Assembly: GCA_047625765.1 (NCBI GenBank)
Contig: JBLHRE010000045.1
Span: forward strand, 1 to 11,753
Direction of reading: 5' to 3'
From: JBLHRE01 sp047625765
GTDB lineage: Bacteria > Bacteroidota > Bacteroidia > Flavobacteriales > JBLHRE01
Length of the DNA stretch: 11,753 nt
In this document: one piece after another, positions 1 to 7,087 of the stretch
How the letters are laid out: each line of letters starts with the position of its first letter
Numbering within the stretch: the first letter of the stretch is position 1
Translations under genes and position numbers: made by a program
The notes under the pieces: generated by a model
Seen by the model: the letters and a program-made list of their open reading frames with translations, nothing else
The model's database searches: none
Told to the model about the DNA's origin: nothing

Positions 1-169
1 AGATGGAAATGTCTTTAGCCCAATTAAGCGAAGCTTAGAAACAGGAGGTAACGATTACTGGGAATCGGGAATGGCACAGCCAGACTTACTTCTAAAAGAT
101 ATGATATCTATTTTCCATCCAGAGGTATTACCCAATCACGAACTGATATATTACCAAAGACTAAACTAG
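1..169 (+). CDS. ABC importer substrate-binding protein, C-terminal end only (5' partial)
   Basis: The reading frame is open from the window edge (first full codon at 2) to a TAG at 167-169, giving the last 55 residues. The stretch with YWESGMAQPDLLLKD, then IFHPE, then YYQRL resembles the C-terminus of FecB/BtuF-type binding proteins, where a 'W..G...PD..L.D...I.HPE' pattern closes the second lobe. Such proteins bind the substrate (ferric siderophore, heme or cobalamin) on the periplasmic side and deliver it to the permease. The family call is supported by the immediately following FecCD permease, whose GTG start overlaps this stop by one base (TAGTG), which implies translational coupling. 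The ligand cannot be inferred, because the binding lobes and any upstream riboswitch lie outside the window. Confidence 0.8.
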   Translation, partial: DGNVFSPIKRSLETGGNDYWESGMAQPDLLLKDMISIFHPEVLPNHELIYYQRLN

Positions 170-1182
170 TGAGGAGCTCCTTATTTTTCATCCTAATAGG
201 TATTCTATTCACGGTATTTCTAATTCTAGATATTGTGTATGGCTCTGTTTCTATACCCTTTTCAGAGGTCTTGGACTTTCTGGTAGGAAATGAAATACTG
301 AAATCCCACGCCATTATATTACAAGAGTTTCGGATTCCAAAAGCCATTACAGCAATTAGTGCAGGAGCCGCCTTATCTGTTTCCGGTTTGTTAATGCAAA
401 CCCTATTCAGAAATCCTTTGGCAGGTCCTTTTGTACTAGGTATAAGCTCTGGGGCAAGTTTGGGAGTTGCCATATTGGTTATGGCGGGCTCTTTATTGGG
501 AGGTGTCACTGCATTTCTAGGCGATTTTGCCATTGCAGGAATGGCCATAATTGGTGCTGGATTGGTTACTACAATAGTGATGTTAGTTGCAAGAAAGATC
601 AACGACAGCGTATCACTACTAATTATAGGATTGATGTTTGGATCTGCTACAGGCGCACTGGTAAGCATCTTGCAATACTTTTCGCAGCCAGAACTCATTC
701 AAGCTTTTGTAGTCTGGACTTTTGGCAGTTTAGGCGGTTTGGGAGCAGATCAAATCTGGATTTTTGCACCTATTTTGATTGTAGGAATTGGAATTTCATT
801 GTTTTGCCAAAAGCCTTTGGATAATCTTCTTTTAGGTGAATCCTACGCAAAAGCATTAGGTGTAAATGTAAAGCAGACCCGCTATCTGGTAGTGATTGCC
901 ACCAGTATTTTGGCTGGTGGAATAACGGCATTCTGTGGTCCTATTTCTTTTATAGGATTAGCGATTCCACATATTGCCAGAGCTATTTTAAAAACCTCAC
1001 AGCACAAAAAGTTGCTTCCAGCCTGTTTGCTTTTAGGAAGCACCCTGTTGCTGATTTGCGATTTAATTGCGCAAGTACCCGGACAAGATAACACCCTTCC
1101 AATAAATGCCATAACCGCATTGTTTGGCGCTCCTGTGGTAATTTGGGTCATTTTAGGCAACCGTAAATTCCGCAACTCATGA
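169..1182 (+). CDS. FecCD/BtuC-family ABC transporter permease
   Basis: This 337-residue inner-membrane permease has the normal length for the FecCD family and would form a homodimeric channel for an iron chelate, heme or vitamin B12. Hydrophobic segments run through the whole protein; roughly nine to ten can be counted. Family hallmarks are visible: the GLLMQTLFRNPLAGPFVLG block (about residues 73-91) followed by GISSGASLG, the cytoplasmic coupling motif GESYAKALGV (223-232), the GPISFIGLAIPHIAR block (257-271) and PINAITALFGAPVVIW near the end (311-326). The start is GTG at 169, overlapping the TAG of the binding protein gene. The first in-frame ATG lies at residue 76, far inside the conserved core, so GTG is the sensible start. 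The stop overlaps the ATPase start by 4 bp (ATGA). Substrate is not determined. Confidence 0.93.
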   Translation: MRSSLFFILIGILFTVFLILDIVYGSVSIPFSEVLDFLVGNEILKSHAIILQEFRIPKAITAISAGAALSVSGLLMQTLFRNPLAGPFVLGISSGASLGVAILVMAGSLLGGVTAFLGDFAIAGMAIIGAGLVTTIVMLVARKINDSVSLLIIGLMFGSATGALVSILQYFSQPELIQAFVVWTFGSLGGLGADQIWIFAPILIVGIGISLFCQKPLDNLLLGESYAKALGVNVKQTRYLVVIATSILAGGITAFCGPISFIGLAIPHIARAILKTSQHKKLLPACLLLGSTLLLICDLIAQVPGQDNTLPINAITALFGAPVVIWVILGNRKFRNS

Positions 1183-2156
1183 CCGAAATTTTAAGCACAG
1201 AAAATTTAGCGATCGGTTACCAAGGAAAAGTGGTTTCAAGCGGACTCAATCTAAACTTAAAGCCAGGGAAACTGGTTTGTTTGATAGGCGCAAACGGTTG
1301 CGGTAAATCAACCTTACTCAGAACTTTGGCTGGTTTGCAAGAGGCCAATTCTGGTGAGATTTTGTTGGATGGGAAATCAGTTGATACTGTTTCACCATTA
1401 GAAATGGCCAAGCATATTTCTTTGGTTTTAACCGATAAGCCAGACACTGTAAACTTGCGCGTTAGGGAATTGGTGTCCTTAGGCAGATCGCCTTATACCA
1501 ATTGGTTTGGCAAATTGACAAAGGAAGATGAAAGCAAAATCCAATGGGCTTTAGAACAAACACATACCGCAGGTTTAGAAAATAGGTTGGTAAAAACCCT
1601 TAGCGATGGGCAAAAACAACGTGTAATGATTGCCAAGGCTTTAGCACAAGACACGCCTATCCTACTTTTAGATGAGCCTACAGCCCATTTAGATTTACCC
1701 AATCGGGTGGCTATTTTGCAATTGCTGCATCAATTGGCAAAAGAAAGTGGTAAATCGATATTACTCTCCACCCACGAATTGGATTTAGCCTTACAGCTAG
1801 CCGATGAATTGTGGTTGTTTGACTCTAATCGCCAAGTACATTGCGATATCCCTGAAGCATTGGTTTTAGACAATACCTTATCCATGGCCTTTAACTCCAA
1901 TCAAATTCAATTTTCTAAGGAAACCGGCCAGTTTGAATTGAACAAAAGCATCGAAAAGGAAATTCAATTGACTGGAACTGGTCATAACTATTATTGGACT
2001 AAGAAGGCGCTAGAACGTATTGGCTATAGCATTATAGCGAAATCGGACGTTAAGATTGAAGTAAAAAATAATTTCTGGGGATACACAAATACTAAGGAAG
2101 TGCAGGAATATAATAGTCTTTCTGCACTGATAAATATGCTAGACCATAAGTATTAA
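1179..2156 (+). CDS. ABC transporter ATP-binding protein (FecE/BtuD-like) with C-terminal extension
   Basis: This is the 325-residue ATPase that powers the importer formed with the preceding permease. Visible motifs are Walker A GANGCGKST (37-45), the signature LSDGQ (141-145, a variant of LSGGQ), Walker B ILLLDEP with D165 and E166, the D-loop and the H-loop histidine (H199, in STHELD). The segment where the Q-loop normally lies reads SLVLTDKPDTVNLRV (81-95) and has no glutamine. From memory this VLT-D/E form occurs in related Bacteroidota transporters. Residues after about 240 form an extension beyond the usual FecE/BtuD length (about 250), containing YYWTKKALERIGY; its role is unknown. The ATG overlaps the permease stop by 4 bp, so these genes are one operon. 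The substrate remains open among iron-siderophore, heme and cobalamin. Confidence 0.92.
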   Translation: MTEILSTENLAIGYQGKVVSSGLNLNLKPGKLVCLIGANGCGKSTLLRTLAGLQEANSGEILLDGKSVDTVSPLEMAKHISLVLTDKPDTVNLRVRELVSLGRSPYTNWFGKLTKEDESKIQWALEQTHTAGLENRLVKTLSDGQKQRVMIAKALAQDTPILLLDEPTAHLDLPNRVAILQLLHQLAKESGKSILLSTHELDLALQLADELWLFDSNRQVHCDIPEALVLDNTLSMAFNSNQIQFSKETGQFELNKSIEKEIQLTGTGHNYYWTKKALERIGYSIIAKSDVKIEVKNNFWGYTNTKEVQEYNSLSALINMLDHKY

Positions 2157-2205
2157 ATAAGTTTAATTTATTGATTTAGCAGCCGTTTAACCCAATCGAA
2201 TCATT

Positions 2206-2703
2206 ATGAAGATCATCAACATTTTAGCAGTATTCACTGTACTGACAAGTAGTTCATTAAAAGCATAAAATCAGGAAGTAAAAAGTAACAGCACCTTACA
2301 ATCTATTGGTATAACAGCCGTAGGAGGTCGAAACATTAATGAATTCGCTCAGATAAATTTCGAGGTTGATTATTTCATTAAAGAATGGATGAATGTGTCT
2401 ATTAATGTTGGATTTCCAAATACCTACGCTTCTTTTAATCTTTACAGCCCGAAAAAAGGCAAACACAAAAAAATTGCCTATCCATTTGTAGGAATAGGAT
2501 TAGGTGCGGATCAATTTTATACGGAAAGTGGATTCATCGTTATCCCTGTTGGATTAAGATGTATTTACCCCAATGGGTTTCAATGGATTGTAAAGGGTGA
2601 GAACTTTAATTATTTCAGCAATAATATAGCTGAGGCATACCCAGACATTTTTTTTGAAAAGGCTAGTGTTGGTATATCTTTTGGATTCGGTTACCGTTTT
2701 TAG
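2206..2703 (+). pseudogene. Small outer-membrane beta-barrel-like protein interrupted by an in-frame TAA
   Basis: An ATG at 2206 opens a typical signal peptide (charged MK, hydrophobic core NILAVFTVL, then SSSLKA). The next codon is TAA (2266-2268), after which the same frame continues without any other lesion to a TAG at 2701-2703, about 165 codons in all. The codon after SLKA is where Bacteroidota exported proteins very often have Gln, so a single C-to-T change from CAA is the simplest origin. The rest has alternating polar/hydrophobic strands, several G-x-G stretches and a C-terminal GISFGFGYRF ending in Phe, as in outer-membrane barrels. An ATG at 2389 could start a 104-residue product, but it would lack the signal peptide and first strands. 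A sequencing error or stop readthrough is possible. I cannot assign a family. Confidence 0.7.
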
Positions 2704-2746
2704 ACCTGTCTTTTAGCTATTGCCCAATTCGACTAAAAAGCGGACT

Positions 2747-2785
2747 TTTACTAACTAAACGCTTAGGTTCATAAGCGTTAGTAAA
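2747..2785 (+). promoter_or_regulatory. Imperfect hairpin in the helicase leader
   Basis: TTTACTAA (2747-2754) and CGCTTA (2760-2765) pair with TAAGCG (2772-2777) and TTAGTAAA (2778-2785). This gives 14 base pairs interrupted by a one-sided 5-nt bulge, with a 6-nt loop. The structure ends 8 nt before the helicase ATG at 2794. No run of T follows, so it does not look like an intrinsic terminator. A smaller stem, AAAAG (2736-2740) with CTTTT (2745-2749), overlaps the left arm and could compete with it. Position and shape fit a translation- or stability-controlling leader element; this is inference. Confidence 0.45.
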
Positions 2786-2793
2786 TAGTATAT

Positions 2794-4050
2794 ATGAAAT
2801 TCAACGAATTAAAGCTCCACGCTGGTGTTCAAGAAGGAATTGACGCCATGGGTTACGAAAGTTTAACCCCTGTTCAAGAGCTTTCTATCCCAATTATATT
2901 AGATAAAAAAGACATTATTTCCTGTGCCCAAACGGGAACAGGAAAAACGGCTGCATTCTTATTGCCGGTAATGCACATGATTGCTTCCGCTCCGGTTGCA
3001 AAAAAAATACAAGCCTTGGTCATTGCTCCTACAAGAGAATTGGTTCAACAAATCGACAAACAATTGGAAGGTTTCGCTTATTTCTCTGGCGTTAGTTCTT
3101 TCCCCGTTTACGGTGGAGGTTCTGGCGATGGTTTTACAGATCAGAAACAAGCCTTAACGAATGGATCTGATGTTATTGTTGCCACTCCTGGTAGACTCTT
3201 GTCTCACCTTGCCTTGGGTTATGTAGACTTATCTGAACTTAAATATTTGATTTTAGATGAAGCAGACAGAATGCTGGACATGGGTTTTTACGAAGACATT
3301 ATGCGCATTGTAAAGGATGCTCCTAAAAGCCGTCAGACTTTATTGTTCTCTGCTACCATGCCACCTAAAATTAGAAAACTGTCTCAAGCTATATTAAATA
3401 AGCCTGAAGAAATTAGTATTGCCATATCAAAGCCAGCAGAAAAAATCATTCAGCAAGCCTTTTTGGTACATGCTGCGGGTAAAATCAAACTGATTGAGCA
3501 CATCTTTCAGGATTCAAATTACAAATCGGTTATTATTTTCTCTTCAAGAAAATCAACCGTAAAAGATGTGGCCAGAGCATTACAGCGTTTGAAACTAAAA
3601 GCAGCTGCCATTTCATCGGACTTAGGACAAAAAGAACGTGAAGACGTTTTATTAGACTTTAGACACGGCAAATTGAACATTCTTGTAGCTACCGATGTAC
3701 TTTCTAGGGGAATTGATATCGATAGTATTGAACTGGTAATAAACTACGAAGTTCCTGGCGATGGTGAAGATTATGTCCACAGAATTGGTCGTACTGCTAG
3801 AGCCAACACAGACGGTCGTGCAATTACCTTAATCGAGCCTAGCGAACAATACAACTTTTTGCAAATAGAACGTTTGATTGAAAAGGACGTTGAAAAGCTT
3901 ATGCCTCCAACTGACATTGACAAAGGATTTGAATACAAACCTTTAGCATCAGGGAGTAGTAAGCCAAGCCATGGTAAGAAGCCATTCAATAAAAAGCGCA
4001 AATTCCCACCAAAGAATAAGTCGGGAAACCAACAAAAGAAAGAAGGTTAA
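2794..4050 (+). CDS. DEAD-box ATP-dependent RNA helicase (RhlE-like)
   Basis: A 418-residue cytoplasmic RNA helicase that unwinds short RNA duplexes using ATP. Such proteins act in ribosome assembly, RNA decay and cold adaptation. All core motifs are present in order: Q motif around GYESLTPVQ (20-28), motif I AQTGTGKT (45-52), Ia PTREL (79-83), Ib TPGR (131-134), II DEAD (155-158), III SAT (186-188), IV VIIFSSRK (246-253), V ATDVLSRGIDID (299-310) and VI HRIGRTAR (329-336; Ala where many members have Gly). The C-terminus from about 389 is a short lysine-rich tail (10 Lys in the last 30 residues), a usual RNA-binding appendage. It is preceded by a hairpin leader and followed after only 18 bp by a flippase gene, so the two may be co-transcribed. 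RhlE is the closest named type, but the exact paralogue is not certain. Confidence 0.95.
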   Translation: MKFNELKLHAGVQEGIDAMGYESLTPVQELSIPIILDKKDIISCAQTGTGKTAAFLLPVMHMIASAPVAKKIQALVIAPTRELVQQIDKQLEGFAYFSGVSSFPVYGGGSGDGFTDQKQALTNGSDVIVATPGRLLSHLALGYVDLSELKYLILDEADRMLDMGFYEDIMRIVKDAPKSRQTLLFSATMPPKIRKLSQAILNKPEEISIAISKPAEKIIQQAFLVHAAGKIKLIEHIFQDSNYKSVIIFSSRKSTVKDVARALQRLKLKAAAISSDLGQKEREDVLLDFRHGKLNILVATDVLSRGIDIDSIELVINYEVPGDGEDYVHRIGRTARANTDGRAITLIEPSEQYNFLQIERLIEKDVEKLMPPTDIDKGFEYKPLASGSSKPSHGKKPFNKKRKFPPKNKSGNQQKKEG

Positions 4051-4068
4051 TCGACTTTCCCATTCTCT

Positions 4069-5391
4069 ATGTTACAAGATTTATTAGCGAAGCTTAATTC
4101 GGATGCATCTCTTAAAAAGTTACTATCAGGCTCTGGCTTGGTACTGCTTTTCAAGCTGATGGCAGCTTTGGCGGGATATATCTTCTATTTATTTCTTTCG
4201 CAACAATTTGGTGCCGAAAAAGTAGGGCTGTTCAATGTGGCCTTAACAGTGGTAAGTTTAGGGGCAGTTGCAGCACGCCTGGGTTTAGACGGGGCTATTG
4301 TAAAATTGGGCCCAAGAGCTGTTTTAGATAAATCGGGTAAAGGATTCAAAAAATTAATACAACAGCTTTTTGGAATCAGCGCACTTACCTCTGTTCTACT
4401 AGGACTTATTGTTTTTCTAAGTAAAACCTGGATCTCCGAACTTTTAGACAATCAAGCATTGCTGTTTCCGCTAACAATTAGCGCCATGCTACTTATGCCT
4501 TATACCTTGTGTATAATGCTAGCAGAGACGTATAGAAGTCTGAGTAACAACTGGTGGTTTTCGTGGATGCAACAAGGAATCGTATTTCTTGTAATGGCTG
4601 TATTTGGGATGCTGTTTGGGCAACTTTTAGGCATTAGTTTCGAACAGGTGTTACTGTTATTCTTGGCTTTGATCATAGCTCAAATGATCATTGGCTTGTT
4701 CAAATTACCCAATAAATTAAAAGCTATTCCTACTGGTTCAGATCAGTCCTATGAGTTAAAACCGGTATTCATTCTAGCTTGGCCGATGTTCCTTTCAGGT
4801 TCGGCAGTCTTAATCATGAACTGGACCGATACTTTACTCCTCGCCTATTTCGAATCGGAATACTTGGTGGGTATATATAGCATAGCATTTAAGGTAGCCT
4901 CTTTGGTAAGTCTCTTGCAATTTGCTGTAAATGCAGTTGCAGCCCCAATGATTTCGAAGCTTTATAAATCGGAAGATTTCAAGGGAATGGCTAAATTTAT
5001 CAAGCAAACTTCTATCTTGAACTTACTTGCTGCCTTACCAACTTTTATCGTTTTTGTCTTTTTCGGAGAATGGTTTTTGAATCTTTTTGGTGCTGAATTT
5101 GGTCAAGGAAAAGAAGTGCTTATTATCCTTGGATTTGCACATCTGTTGAACGCAGCTTCGGGCCCAGTTATGACTATTCTTAACATGACGAATTACGAAA
5201 AAGCAGCTAGGAATATTATTATCAGCTCGGCCATTGGCAATGTGGTTTTCAATATAATATTAATCCCTTATTTTGGGATTCTAGGAGCAGCAATAGGATC
5301 TGCTACTGTTATGATAGCCTACAATGTTGCTGCCATGATTGCTATCAAATTAAAAATTGGATTTTGGTCAACAGGCCTTATCAAGTCATAA
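4069..5391 (+). CDS. Polysaccharide flippase (Wzx/PST-like, MVF/MATE superfamily)
   Basis: A 440-residue integral membrane protein with about 12 hydrophobic segments in two similar halves (roughly 16-215 and 229-430). The charged linker between the halves (about 212-230) fits the two-bundle fold of oligosaccharide flippases. The pattern WTDTLLLAYFESEYLVGIY (252-270) matches the second-half 'D..L...F.....VGIY' of polysaccharide biosynthesis/Wzx proteins, as does YFGILGAAIGSA (401-412). It would move a lipid-linked glycan from the inner to the outer face of the cytoplasmic membrane. It lies 18 bp after the helicase and 2 bp before a sulfotransferase gene. That places it in surface-glycan export, though no glycosyltransferases are present in the window. 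The glycan is unknown. Confidence 0.88.
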   Translation: MLQDLLAKLNSDASLKKLLSGSGLVLLFKLMAALAGYIFYLFLSQQFGAEKVGLFNVALTVVSLGAVAARLGLDGAIVKLGPRAVLDKSGKGFKKLIQQLFGISALTSVLLGLIVFLSKTWISELLDNQALLFPLTISAMLLMPYTLCIMLAETYRSLSNNWWFSWMQQGIVFLVMAVFGMLFGQLLGISFEQVLLLFLALIIAQMIIGLFKLPNKLKAIPTGSDQSYELKPVFILAWPMFLSGSAVLIMNWTDTLLLAYFESEYLVGIYSIAFKVASLVSLLQFAVNAVAAPMISKLYKSEDFKGMAKFIKQTSILNLLAALPTFIVFVFFGEWFLNLFGAEFGQGKEVLIILGFAHLLNAASGPVMTILNMTNYEKAARNIIISSAIGNVVFNIILIPYFGILGAAIGSATVMIAYNVAAMIAIKLKIGFWSTGLIKS

Positions 5392-5393
5392 CA

Positions 5394-6290
5394 ATGGAAA
5401 GTAAAGTCTCTTTTTTAGGAATAGGTGCCGCCAAAAGCGGTAGTACTTGGCTGGCGTCATTGCTGGGACAGCATCCCCAAGTAGCTTTTCCAAAACTAAA
5501 GGAAGCTGCCTATTTCAATCGATTTGATTATGATGGTTCGATCAATAAAGTAGCTGATTTCGATTTGGCCTATTACCATGGTTTATGGAACAATGCCGAT
5601 GGTAAACTGATTGGAGAATGGAGCCCACAGTATTTCTACGATTTAGAGGCAGCCCAAAGGATTGCCAAATACAATCCCGACATGAAATTGTTGTTGGTGT
5701 TGCGTAACCCCGTAAACAGAGCACATTCTCACTTTATATACGATCAAAATTTCAACGAACTTATAGATCCAAACCTAAGCTTCAGCGATGCTTGTAAAGA
5801 GCATGACTACCTCCTAAATGCTGGATTGTACGCCAAACAACTGCAGCGCTTTCTAAAGATTTTTAAGCGCGAACAAATTGCAATTTTTGTTTTGGAAGAG
5901 ATTACTCTAAATCCTGATAAGACCGCTAAACAACTTTACGATTTCTTAGAGATTGACAGCACATTCATTCCCGATTTTGCTCCAAAGAATGAAAGCAAAA
6001 GAATCAAAAACAAACGTTTCAACTGGATTTTATCGATTCCAGGTAAATTGAAACGAAAAATGGAGCAAAATGAACGATATGCTAAAAAGCTTCAAAGGTT
6101 TGAGCAAAGCGATATCCACCAGAAATTATTCTATTGGAAAACGAAACTGAAGGACATCAATGTTTCTCAAATAGAAAAATCGGTCGTTCAAAAAGAAGCG
6201 TATAACGAATTGCTTACCTTTTTTGATGAAGATATAAGAGAATTGAACAAGCTAGGTGTAAACACCTCTTATTGGAAGCCTAAAGCTTAG
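5394..6290 (+). CDS. PAPS-dependent sulfotransferase domain protein
   Basis: A 298-residue cytosolic-type sulfotransferase that would move the sulfuryl group from PAPS to a hydroxyl or amino group, most plausibly on a sugar. The 5'-phosphosulfate-binding loop GAAKSGSTWLASLL is at 11-24 (Lys14). The 3'-phosphate-binding segment LRNPVNRAHSHF is at 103-114 (Arg104, Ser112). The downstream GLYAKQLQRFLKIF and the C-terminal FFDEDIRELNKLG resemble heparan-sulfate N-sulfotransferase-like bacterial enzymes. No signal peptide or membrane anchor is visible. I chose ATG 5394, 2 bp after the flippase stop, because the conserved fold begins within ten residues; a TTG at 5364 would add ten residues and overlap the flippase gene. 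Coupling with the flippase suggests sulfation of an exported glycan precursor. Its last 4 bp overlap yaaA on the other strand. Confidence 0.9.
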   Translation: MESKVSFLGIGAAKSGSTWLASLLGQHPQVAFPKLKEAAYFNRFDYDGSINKVADFDLAYYHGLWNNADGKLIGEWSPQYFYDLEAAQRIAKYNPDMKLLLVLRNPVNRAHSHFIYDQNFNELIDPNLSFSDACKEHDYLLNAGLYAKQLQRFLKIFKREQIAIFVLEEITLNPDKTAKQLYDFLEIDSTFIPDFAPKNESKRIKNKRFNWILSIPGKLKRKMEQNERYAKKLQRFEQSDIHQKLFYWKTKLKDINVSQIEKSVVQKEAYNELLTFFDEDIRELNKLGVNTSYWKPKA

Positions 6291-7063
6291 TTCTGAGGTT
6301 TTCTGGTAAATATCCAATGTCCCTCAGTAGATAGAGCATCATTGAAACCGTAGCCTTCGTAATTGAATGACTTTACGGTGTCTATAGCCGTTATGCCATT
6401 CTTAATAATAAATCGACTCATGAGACCTCTCGCTTTTTTAGCGAAAATAGAAATCATTTTATACTCTCCATTTTTCTCCTCCTTAAAATCTACTTTAATA
6501 ACCGGCTTAATTAAGCCCTTAGGATTAATCGCTTTAAAGTATTCGTTAGATGCTAGGTTGAGTACAAATTCATGCTTGTGTTCCTCTATAATAGCATTTA
6601 TTTTATCGGTGATAACATTCTCCCAGTACTGATATAGGTTTTCTTTACTTTGTACGGGTAAGGAGGTTCCCATTTCTAACCTATATGGTTGAATTAAATC
6701 TAATGGCTTTAACAAACCGTACAAGCCAGATAGTATTCTCAGGTGTTTGGTAGAAAAGTCGAATTCTGCTTGATTAAAATCTTCAGCTTCTAAACCTAGA
6801 TATACATCCCCCTTAAATGCCAATAAGGCTTGCTTAGCGTTATCAGGAGTAAAAGGCTGTTCCCATTGTTGATATCGGTCGGCATTAAGTATTGCAAGCT
6901 TATTGGAAATCTTCATTAAAGCCTCCAGTTTTTTAGGTGACAGCTTACGCAAATTGTCTATTAAAGGCTCAGAATACTCAAGTAATTCTGGCTGAGAGAA
7001 TACATCGGTACAGGGTTCTTTTTCGAAATCTAGGGTCTTTGCTGGAGATATTAATATTAACAT
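6287..7063 (-). CDS. yaaA: YaaA family peroxide-stress protein (DUF328/UPF0246)
   Basis: A 258-residue protein of the family's normal length. Family blocks are clear: ISPAKTLDF at the N-terminus (5-13), AFKGDVYLGL (82-91), LSGLYGLLKPLDLIQPYRLE (111-130) followed by MGT, NLASNEYFKAI (169-179) and KKARGLMSRFII (209-220). E. coli YaaA is induced by OxyR and lowers intracellular free iron under hydrogen peroxide stress, with a DNA-binding fold; activity in this organism is inferred from homology. The ATG at 7063 lies 24 bp after the thioredoxin-like gene stop, with no terminator between, so the two probably share a transcript. The 3' end overlaps the convergent sulfotransferase gene by 4 bp. Confidence 0.95.
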   Translation of the reverse strand: MLILISPAKTLDFEKEPCTDVFSQPELLEYSEPLIDNLRKLSPKKLEALMKISNKLAILNADRYQQWEQPFTPDNAKQALLAFKGDVYLGLEAEDFNQAEFDFSTKHLRILSGLYGLLKPLDLIQPYRLEMGTSLPVQSKENLYQYWENVITDKINAIIEEHKHEFVLNLASNEYFKAINPKGLIKPVIKVDFKEEKNGEYKMISIFAKKARGLMSRFIIKNGITAIDTVKSFNYEGYGFNDALSTEGHWIFTRKPQN

Positions 7064-7087
7064 AAATGAAAAGGTAATAAATTTAAA

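Noticed and set aside
108..698. A long - strand open frame opposite the binding protein end and the permease
   Set aside because: It lies antisense to a clearly conserved transporter gene and its translation shows no domain. It is a by-product of permease codon use.
2157..2205. A promoter for the barrel-like gene
   Set aside because: The 49-bp gap is AT-rich but contains no TAnnTTTG match or suitably placed TTG, so no site could be supported.
2747..2785. The leader hairpin as a terminator of the preceding barrel-like gene
   Set aside because: No T-run follows either arm, and the stem is AT-rich with a bulge, so it does not fit an intrinsic terminator.
5364..5393. A TTG start that would lengthen the sulfotransferase by ten residues
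   Set aside because: It overlaps the flippase gene, and the ATG at 5394, 2 bp after that gene's stop, gives a normal N-terminus just before the PAPS-binding loop.
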